Source: an uncultured Desulfovibrio sp.
GTDB taxonomy: Bacteria; Desulfobacterota; Desulfovibrionia; Desulfovibrionales; Desulfovibrionaceae
DNA length: 64,000 nt
Assembly (NCBI GenBank): GCA_913060505.1
Contig: CAJXRQ010000010.1
Location: forward strand, 1-64,000
Direction: 5' to 3'
This document shows, one piece after another, positions 58,291-64,000 of the stretch; the first letter of the stretch is position 1, and each line of letters begins with the position of its first letter. The notes below the pieces were generated by a model that saw only the letters and a list, made by a program, of their open reading frames with translations, had not been told where the DNA came from and made no database searches. Made by a program: the position numbers and the translations under genes.

Positions 58291-60711
58291 TTACAATTTG
58301 GCGACTTCGACCAGGTTGGTATGCTGCGGATTCCCTTTTGCCAGCGGCGAGGGATGATGCGTGGTCAGGGCGTTGATGCACCCGCCCTTGTCGATTCCCT
58401 TGGCATCGGGCTTGAACCATGCGCCCTGAGGCAGGGTCATGACTCCCGGCATGATGCGCGGGGTAACCTTGGCCTTGACCTGCGTTTGGCCCCTGTCGTT
58501 GAAGACCTTGACCATGTCGCCGTGCTTGATGCCGCGCTTTTCGGCGTCAATGGGGTTGATCCAGAGTTCCTGCGGCGCAACTTCCTGCAGCCAGTCCACG
58601 TTGCCGTAGCTGGAGTGGGTGCGTTGCTTGTAATGGTGCCCGATGAGTTGCAGCGGATACTTCTGCTTGCCTTGCTCGTCCTCGGCACCTTCCCAGCAGG
58701 AGTGGTATTGCGGAAGCGCAGTAATGAGGTCGCCCTTGGGCAATTTCCATGTCTTGCTGATATCCCAAAGCCGTTTGGAGAAGATTTCGATTTTTCCGCT
58801 AGGCGTCTTGAGCGGATTCGCAACGGGGTCTTTGCGGAAATCTTCAAATGCCACATGCGGCTTTTCCGGACGCCCCAGCTTGATCAGGCCGATTTTTTGA
58901 GCGTCCTTGAAAGTGTTGGGCAGTTCCGGTTTGATTTTGCGACATTTCTGATACATGTGCTCCAGCCACTGCTCCCGGTTCATGCCGAGAGTGAATTCCT
59001 TTTCAACACCCATACGTTTGGAAAGGTCCGTGACGATGTCGAAGAAGGAGCGGCTTTCGAAGAACGGCTTGATGGCCTGCGTCGAAGCGACCATGTATGC
59101 CATTTCAACGGCGTATCCCTGCCGGATGATATCCTCTTCTTCCAGAGCCGTGCAACAGGGCAGCAGGATGTCCGCGAATTTCGCGCTTGAGGTCATGAAG
59201 TTGTCGAGGATGACCACCATTTCACACTTGGACTCGTCCTGAAGGATTTTGGCGGTTCTGCCGCAGTCCGAGTGCTGGTTGATGATCGCGTTGCCTGCAT
59301 AGCTCCAGAGGAACTTGATGGGCGTTTCAAGCCGTTTTTTGCCCCGCACGCCGTCGGTGATGTCGGTCATGCTGGTGGGATCGTCGATAGCTTTTGTCCA
59401 TGTGAAAACAGGGATGGACGTTTTGATGGGATTTTTGCCCATGGGCAGGCGAGGGAACGGAACGCCGTATGCGCCTTCCCTATCTCCGGTGTTACCGCCG
59501 CTGATGCCCACGTTTCCGGTCAGGATGGAAAGCATGCAGATGGAACGAGCCGTCTGCTCGCCGTCCGCCTGACGCTGGGGCCCCCATCCCTGGAAGATGG
59601 CACAAGGTTTGGCCATGCCGATTTCACGGGCGAGTTTTCTAATGGCGTCCGCCGGGATGCCGGTGATTTTTTCCGCCCATTCCGGAGTCTTGGGTGTCTT
59701 GTCCGGGCCAGAGCCAAGGATGTAATCCTTGTAAGAGTTACCTGCGGGGATACCTTCTGGCATGGTGGATTCGTCATAACCCACACAGTATTTGGACAGG
59801 AAATCTTCGTCGGTCATGCCTTCGGTAATCAGCACGTGGGCCAGTCCGCCGACAAGGGCGGCGTCCGTGCCGGGACGGATGGGAATCCATTCATCGGCGA
59901 AGGTGGATGCGGTATCCGTGTAACGCGGATCGACAACGATGACCTTTACGCCGTTTTCCCTTCTGGCCTGGAGAAAATCGTATACGGTTCCGCCACCGCT
60001 CATGCGGGTCGCAGCCGGGTTGTTGCCGAAGAAAACGACCAGCTTGCTGTTGACGATGTCTGTAATGTGGTTGCCGTTTCTCTTTCCGTAGGTGTACGGG
60101 AGAGCCGTACTGATCTGGGCAGTGGAATAGCTGTTGTAGTAGTTGAGGTAGCCGCCGAGACAGTTCATCATGCGCCAGAAACCTTCCCTGCGGGAGAGGG
60201 TTCCGCCCAGAACTCCGGTCGCATAATGTCCGTAAACCGCCTCGTTGCCGTACTTGTCGAGGATGTGCTTCAGTTTGGAAGCGACAGTATCAAGAGCCTC
60301 TTCCCACGAAATACGTTCAAATTTGCCTTCGCCACGTTTGCCCACACGTTTCATGGGGTATTTCAAACGTTCTGGCGAATATATCCAATGGCGGGTTGAA
60401 CGGCCGCGCAGGCATGCGCGGATTTCATGTGTGCCGAAATTATTGTCGCCGGTGTGGTCAGTCTCGATGCGAACTACGTGCCCGTCCCGGACATGAACTT
60501 CGAGGGGGCAGCGGCTTCCACAGTTGACATTGCATGTTGCCCAAACGACCTTTTCGTTGGAATTCGGTTGGCTGTTGGCTTTTTTAAGACCGTAAAAAAG
60601 CCCTCCGCCCGAAACGGAAGCAACGCCCCCAAGGGCTGCAGTCCACTTCAGGACAGTACGTCTGCTGACGCTGCCCAGCTTTTCAAGGGGATTTGTTTTT
60701 TTGTTACTCAT
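58291..60711 (-). CDS. dmsA: DMSO reductase-type molybdoenzyme catalytic subunit
   Basis: 806 residues. Tat signal SRRTVLKWTAALGGVAS; [4Fe-4S] group CNVNCGSRCPLEV with the fourth Cys in EIRACLRG; then LNYYNSYSTAQIS, where the Ser corresponds to the molybdenum ligand of DmsA. GNNPAATRMSGGG and the C-terminal cofactor domain (IGHHYKQRTHSSYGN, NDRGQTQVKAKV) fit DmsA. Periplasmic; reduces DMSO or another S- or N-oxide as terminal acceptor. Substrate assignment relies on the Ser ligand and dmsBC neighbours. First gene of the operon. Confidence 0.88.
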   Translation of the reverse strand: MSNKKTNPLEKLGSVSRRTVLKWTAALGGVASVSGGGLFYGLKKANSQPNSNEKVVWATCNVNCGSRCPLEVHVRDGHVVRIETDHTGDNNFGTHEIRACLRGRSTRHWIYSPERLKYPMKRVGKRGEGKFERISWEEALDTVASKLKHILDKYGNEAVYGHYATGVLGGTLSRREGFWRMMNCLGGYLNYYNSYSTAQISTALPYTYGKRNGNHITDIVNSKLVVFFGNNPAATRMSGGGTVYDFLQARRENGVKVIVVDPRYTDTASTFADEWIPIRPGTDAALVGGLAHVLITEGMTDEDFLSKYCVGYDESTMPEGIPAGNSYKDYILGSGPDKTPKTPEWAEKITGIPADAIRKLAREIGMAKPCAIFQGWGPQRQADGEQTARSICMLSILTGNVGISGGNTGDREGAYGVPFPRLPMGKNPIKTSIPVFTWTKAIDDPTSMTDITDGVRGKKRLETPIKFLWSYAGNAIINQHSDCGRTAKILQDESKCEMVVILDNFMTSSAKFADILLPCCTALEEEDIIRQGYAVEMAYMVASTQAIKPFFESRSFFDIVTDLSKRMGVEKEFTLGMNREQWLEHMYQKCRKIKPELPNTFKDAQKIGLIKLGRPEKPHVAFEDFRKDPVANPLKTPSGKIEIFSKRLWDISKTWKLPKGDLITALPQYHSCWEGAEDEQGKQKYPLQLIGHHYKQRTHSSYGNVDWLQEVAPQELWINPIDAEKRGIKHGDMVKVFNDRGQTQVKAKVTPRIMPGVMTLPQGAWFKPDAKGIDKGGCINALTTHHPSPLAKGNPQHTNLVEVAKL

Positions 60712-60763
60712 ACACTCTCTCTACTCGTTGCATTAACAAAATATGGGAAACTGACCGATGTAT

Positions 60764-60780
60764 AACAACAATCATGCCAA
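60764..60780 (-). promoter_or_regulatory. Possible sigma-54 promoter of the dms operon
   Basis: On the minus strand TTGGCATGATTGTTGTT: good -24 element, correct 10-base spacing, but GT instead of GC at -12. 53 bases before the dmsA start. Supported by the adjacent NtrC-type regulator gene and the palindrome upstream. Confidence 0.45.
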
Positions 60781-60850
60781 CAAATTTATGTAGTAAATTT
60801 AACTGGTTGATTTGTTGCGGGGAAGGGCGGAGAGGCGGGATATCTGATTT

Positions 60851-60865
60851 GCTGTACAATACAGC
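60851..60865. promoter_or_regulatory. Palindrome upstream of dmsA, candidate activator site
   Basis: GCTGTA-CAA-TACAGC, perfect 6-base arms, about 85 bases upstream of the candidate -24/-12 element. Likely site for the NtrC-type regulator encoded just upstream. Confidence 0.55.
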
Positions 60866-60880
60866 ACAAAAAAAGTGGAA

Positions 60881-60899
60881 TTTCCAATAAAATTGGAAA
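60881..60899 (-). terminator. Terminator of the two-component operon
   Basis: TTTCCAAT-AAA-ATTGGAAA, perfect 8-base arms, three bases past the regulator stop; the minus strand then reads TTCCACTTTTTTTG. Confidence 0.65.
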
Positions 60900-60902
60900 A
60901 GC

Positions 60903-62327
60903 TTATTCCTTCTCAAGGCGGTACTTTTTTACTTGGGAATACAGGCGGCTTTTGCCTAGCCCGGAGAGCTTGGCAGCACGTTTCATATCGCCGTCGCAAG
61001 CCGTGAACAGTCTCGAGAAATAGCGTTTTTCCGCCTTGGCGAGAACATCCTGCCGGAATGCCTTGTACGGCAGGATTGCCCCATCCGCCTCAATGCTTTC
61101 TTCAATATCATCCGGGGACAGCCCGCAGTCAGGAGAGCCGCTTTTTTCAATAGTGTGCTTGAGGACACGGATACGCAGTTGTTCCGGGAGGTGGTGCGCG
61201 AAGATTTCCTGCATGTCATAAGTGGATGCGAGTGCGCTTTCCAGAACATTGCCCAGTTCCCGGACATTGCCGGGCCAATCATAGCCCATGAACGCATCCA
61301 TGACGCTGTTGTTCAGCGTCTTTCTTGGTATGCCGTATCTGTCACAGGTTCTTGCAAGGATGTTTTTGGATAGTTCGGGAATGTCCTCGCGGCGATCTTG
61401 CAGGGCTGGCAGCTCGATGCACATGGCCCCAAGCCGATAGAGCAGGTCTTGCCGGAAGAGTCCGTGTTCGACCATGTCCGCCAGATTTCTGTGGGTGGCG
61501 GCCACCAGTCGGAAGTCACTTTCCTCTTCATGGTTGGCGCCTACCGGGCGGAAACGGTGTTCCTGAAGAACCCGGAGCAACCGTTTTTGCAGATCAAGGG
61601 ACATCTCGCCGATTTCGTCCAGAAAGAGTGTTCCCTTGTGGGCTTTGAGCACCAGACCTTCACTGGGACGCTCCGCTCCGGTAAATGCCCCTTTGACGTG
61701 CCCGAACAGTGTGCTTTCCAGCAAGGTCGGAGGGATTGCAGCACAATCCACCACGATGAAGGGACCGGAAGCCCGGCGGCTGTTGTTGTGCAGCGCCTTG
61801 GCAAAGAGTTCCTTGCCTGTGCCGGTTTCTCCAGTGATGAGAACGCCCCCGTCACTCCGTGCAGCGGCAGCCAGCCGTTCAAGCGCGTTTGTCGTCGCCG
61901 GGCTGGTTCCGACGATGCCGCAGCGGTCAAAGCTTTTGGGCAACTTGGTATGTTTGCGCAAGGTATCCCTGTATTTGAGGACTCGTTGCAGGGGGAGCAG
62001 TATTTTCTTGGGGGACAGAGGCTTCTGGAGGTAGTCCCAGGCGCCGTTGCGGATAGCCAGTTCCGCGCCGTTGGGGTCGCCGAGGCCGGTCAGGATGATT
62101 ACTTCCGGTGGTAACTGGCGTTGGCGCAGGGTCGGAACGATGCTCAGTCCGTTAGCATCCGGAAGCCGAACGTCCAGAAACACGACGTCGAATTCGTCGT
62201 TTTCCGCTTTGCGGACGCCTTCCGTGGCCGAAAGGGCGAAGTCGGCTTTATGACCGATGTTGCGCACCAGCTCCATGAGCGCGTCACAGGTGGGCCTGTC
62301 GTCGTCAATTATCAGCACGTTTGCCAT
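60903..62327 (-). CDS. NtrC-type response regulator
   Basis: 474 residues. Receiver domain 1-120 (VLIIDDDRPT, phospho-Asp in VVFLDVRLPDANG, ILTGLGDP, LQKPLSPKK); AAA+ core about 140-375 with Walker A GETGTGKELFAKAL, GHVKGAFTGAE, Walker B GTLFLDEIGEM; C-terminal Fis-type helix AAKLSGLGKSRLYSQV. Works with the kinase encoded 14 bases upstream and probably activates the dms operon directly downstream. Confidence 0.93.
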   Translation of the reverse strand: MANVLIIDDDRPTCDALMELVRNIGHKADFALSATEGVRKAENDEFDVVFLDVRLPDANGLSIVPTLRQRQLPPEVIILTGLGDPNGAELAIRNGAWDYLQKPLSPKKILLPLQRVLKYRDTLRKHTKLPKSFDRCGIVGTSPATTNALERLAAAARSDGGVLITGETGTGKELFAKALHNNSRRASGPFIVVDCAAIPPTLLESTLFGHVKGAFTGAERPSEGLVLKAHKGTLFLDEIGEMSLDLQKRLLRVLQEHRFRPVGANHEEESDFRLVAATHRNLADMVEHGLFRQDLLYRLGAMCIELPALQDRREDIPELSKNILARTCDRYGIPRKTLNNSVMDAFMGYDWPGNVRELGNVLESALASTYDMQEIFAHHLPEQLRIRVLKHTIEKSGSPDCGLSPDDIEESIEADGAILPYKAFRQDVLAKAEKRYFSRLFTACDGDMKRAAKLSGLGKSRLYSQVKKYRLEKE

Positions 62328-62341
62328 TTTGATGTCCCGCC

Positions 62342-64000
62342 TTATGTCTCGTTACTGGAGAAAAAACCGTCACCGGGGCGCAGGAAGCGGTTGACGCACA
62401 AAGCCAGATTGCGCAACTCCACAGGTTTGTGCAGGAACGCTTCTATGCCCATTTCCTGGGCGTCGTTTTCACTGAAGCTCTGGCTGTAGCCCGTACACAG
62501 GATAATTGGGATGTCTGAACGGATGTTCAGGATTCGTTTGGCCAATTTGTCACCTCGAAGGCCCGACAAGCTGTAGTCCGTGATGACCAGATCAAATTCG
62601 TCGGGAGCACTTTGGAACAGTTCCAAAGCCTGTTTGCCGTCAGTAATGGTGTGTACCTTGTATCCGAGGGTGGTCAGAAGCTCCCCGTAGGACTCGACCA
62701 ACTCTTTTTCATCGTCCACAAAGAGGATTGTGCCGGTGCCGTCCGGGAGTTGGCGCAGAGGAACCTCAATGGGAGGTTCGGACGCCTTTTCCCGCTGGGC
62801 CGGAATATAGATGCGGAACACGGAGCCTTTGCCTTCCATGCTTTCCACTTGAACAACGCCGTCCCACGCCTTGACAATTCCCTGCACCATGGAGAGTCCC
62901 AATCCGGTGCCCTGTCCCATGGTTTTTGTTGTGAAAAACGGATCGAAAATACGTTCAAGGAGTTCGTGGGGAATGCCTTTCCCGGTATCGCTGACTGTCA
63001 GGCATAAATAACTGTCTGCCTTTTTTTCTGCCGGTTCAAAGTTGAGCATTGCTTTGGCCTGATGCAGGTCTATGGACAGTGTGCCGCCGTTTTGGCTCAT
63101 GGCATGCGCGGCGTTGGTGCAGAGGTTCATCAGGACCTGGTGCACCTGGGTCGGGTCCGCCAGCACGGGAGGTTCCGGTTGGCCGATGGCATATTCTATT
63201 TCGATGGAGGCGGGCAGCGAAGCCTTGAGGAATTTGGCGGTTTCCTTGATGATCGGGCTGATGTTCATCAGCCGCGTTTCTTCCTTGCCGTTGTTGGTGA
63301 AGGTCAGAATCTGGCTGACCAGATCCCGGCCCCTGTAGGCTGCGGCCAGAATGGCGCGTGTCTTGGACTCAAGGCTTTGGTTGGCGTCAAGGTGAAACAG
63401 TTCAATCATTTCTCCGTTGGCCACGATGACGCCGAGCAGATTGTTGAAGTCGTGCGCTATGCCGCCTGCAAGGGTTCCGAGGGCTTCCATTCGCTGCACC
63501 CGTTGCAGTTGGCGTTCCTTTTCGTGCAGTGATATTTCCGTTCTCTTGCGTTGCAGCGCCTCTTCAAAAACAAAAAGTACTTCCGTGATCTGTGAAATTT
63601 CGCCGTCCGTGTATTCCTTGCGCGGACGCATGACGCAGATGATTTTCGGAAGGGCGTCCTCTTCCTGCTGGAGGGGGACAGCTATGAGCCTTCTGTCGCT
63701 GTTTTCCATGTGGGCGCAAACATGCCGACCCGACTTCAGCTCCTGTATCTGCTCCGCGTTCAACCGCATGGGTGTTTCGCTGATGGACGCGGTGCGGGAG
63801 GAGTTGTTGTCGGTTACGGTGAGCAATACCAACAGGTCGCGGTTCTGCGAAACTTGCGCCAGAAATGCCTGCTCACTACCGGACATGGTTTTTGCTTCTG
63901 TCAGGCAACGCAACATGACCTCCTGTTCCGTGCGGCAATCAAGTGAACCCAGCAGAACCTTGTTGATGGATCGCAAAGCGCGGGTACGTTGATTGACTTG
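62342..64000 (-). CDS. Hybrid histidine kinase (GAF, HisKA, HATPase, receiver), N-terminus cut by window edge
   Basis: At least 552 residues; the frame is open to base 64000 ([19 protein letters not shown] before the domain), so the true start lies outside. A TTG at 63976 could serve as a start but interrupts that segment. GAF domain about residues 15-165 (from the edge), HisKA with [19 protein letters not shown], HATPase with [35 protein letters not shown], then a C-terminal receiver ([38 protein letters not shown]). With two receivers in the system, a side branch or feedback from the kinase receiver is likely. Partner of the NtrC-type regulator. Confidence 0.9.
   Translation of the reverse strand, partial: QVNQRTRALRSINKVLLGSLDCRTEQEVMLRCLTEAKTMSGSEQAFLAQVSQNRDLLVLLTVTDNNSSRTASISETPMRLNAEQIQELKSGRHVCAHMENSDRRLIAVPLQQEEDALPKIICVMRPRKEYTDGEISQITEVLFVFEEALQRKRTEISLHEKERQLQRVQRMEALGTLAGGIAHDFNNLLGVIVANGEMIELFHLDANQSLESKTRAILAAAYRGRDLVSQILTFTNNGKEETRLMNISPIIKETAKFLKASLPASIEIEYAIGQPEPPVLADPTQVHQVLMNLCTNAAHAMSQNGGTLSIDLHQAKAMLNFEPAEKKADSYLCLTVSDTGKGIPHELLERIFDPFFTTKTMGQGTGLGLSMVQGIVKAWDGVVQVESMEGKGSVFRIYIPAQREKASEPPIEVPLRQLPDGTGTILFVDDEKELVESYGELLTTLGYKVHTITDGKQALELFQSAPDEFDLVITDYSLSGLRGDKLAKRILNIRSDIPIILCTGYSQSFSENDAQEMGIEAFLHKPVELRNLALCVNRFLRPGDGFFSSNET

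Noticed and set aside
1..64000. tRNA or rRNA genes
   Set aside because: No tRNA cloverleaf with TTCRANY arm and no rRNA sequence noticed on either strand; a covariance search would be needed to be certain.

Overview
The window looks like a moderately GC-rich chromosome segment from a sulfate-reducing deltaproteobacterium of the Desulfovibrionaceae type. The reasons are a soluble periplasmic FdhAB formate dehydrogenase with FdhD/FdhE, several multihaem cytochromes c, a DMSO-reductase operon, many sigma-54 activators, a DUF5320 glycine-rich protein and a NifX-domain/permease pair. The dgcN-dgcA D-glutamate pair and the DMSO reductase would suit a marine or saline habitat. The species call is inference. 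I see no rRNA, tRNA, CRISPR array, prophage or intact insertion sequence.

Layout. 0-3.6 kb: a partial 8-oxoguanine deaminase gene, a stand-alone trpB preceded by a complete Trp-leader-peptide attenuator, and a periplasmic solute-binding protein. 4.0-6.5 kb: rsgA, then a two-gene membrane module in which a NifX-like domain is fused to half of a permease. 6.5-12.9 kb (minus strand): the formate dehydrogenase block fdhA-fdhB, a ModE-type winged-helix regulator, fdhE and fdhD. FdhA uses cysteine rather than selenocysteine, and FdhD lacks the usual CxxC loop. 13.7-17.7 kb: a translationally coupled signalling operon of substrate-binding lipoprotein, histidine kinase with a Cys cluster in its HAMP/linker, and a response regulator with a STAS output. 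17.7-20.5 kb: an IS1595-like transposase homologue without visible ends and small proteins. 20.6-23.5 kb: class IV aminotransferase, dgcA and dgcN.

24.2-33.8 kb: an AcoR-type sigma-54 activator, paired upstream operators, a strong -24/-12 promoter and an acetoin/2-oxoacid dehydrogenase operon (E2, Lin0512, E1alpha, E1beta, AcoX, DUF6506), followed by a thioesterase, an AhpD-like protein and lipoate ligase, which could lipoylate the E2. 34.0-42.4 kb: a metallo-beta-lactamase-fold hydrolase, then a sugar-acid catabolic locus (IlvD/Edd dehydratase, two DapA-family aldolases, GntP permease, IclR regulator) with an array of composite operators, and a DUF2000 gene. 42.4-49.3 kb: a secreted alpha/beta hydrolase and a three-gene extracytoplasmic reductase (FAD subunit, tetrahaem cytochrome, heptahaem/b-type membrane cytochrome) divergent from its own sigma-54 activator.

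49.4-55.0 kb: a large spermidine-synthase-like membrane protein, then a zone of gene decay: a wrecked patatin phospholipase gene and a broken copy of a thiaminase-I-like secreted protein next to an intact copy that carries a mannan-binding lectin domain. 55.0-64.0 kb: a DMSO reductase operon (dmsABC, TorD-like chaperone, polyferredoxin) with an NtrC-type two-component system upstream; the kinase gene runs off the right edge.

A recurring theme is local control. Three sigma-54 activators each sit beside their probable target operon with a candidate -24/-12 promoter and an inverted-repeat upstream site, and further control is visible at trpB (attenuation) and the sugar-acid locus (IclR operators). 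Family names come from recognising protein sequence by eye; no database search was run.
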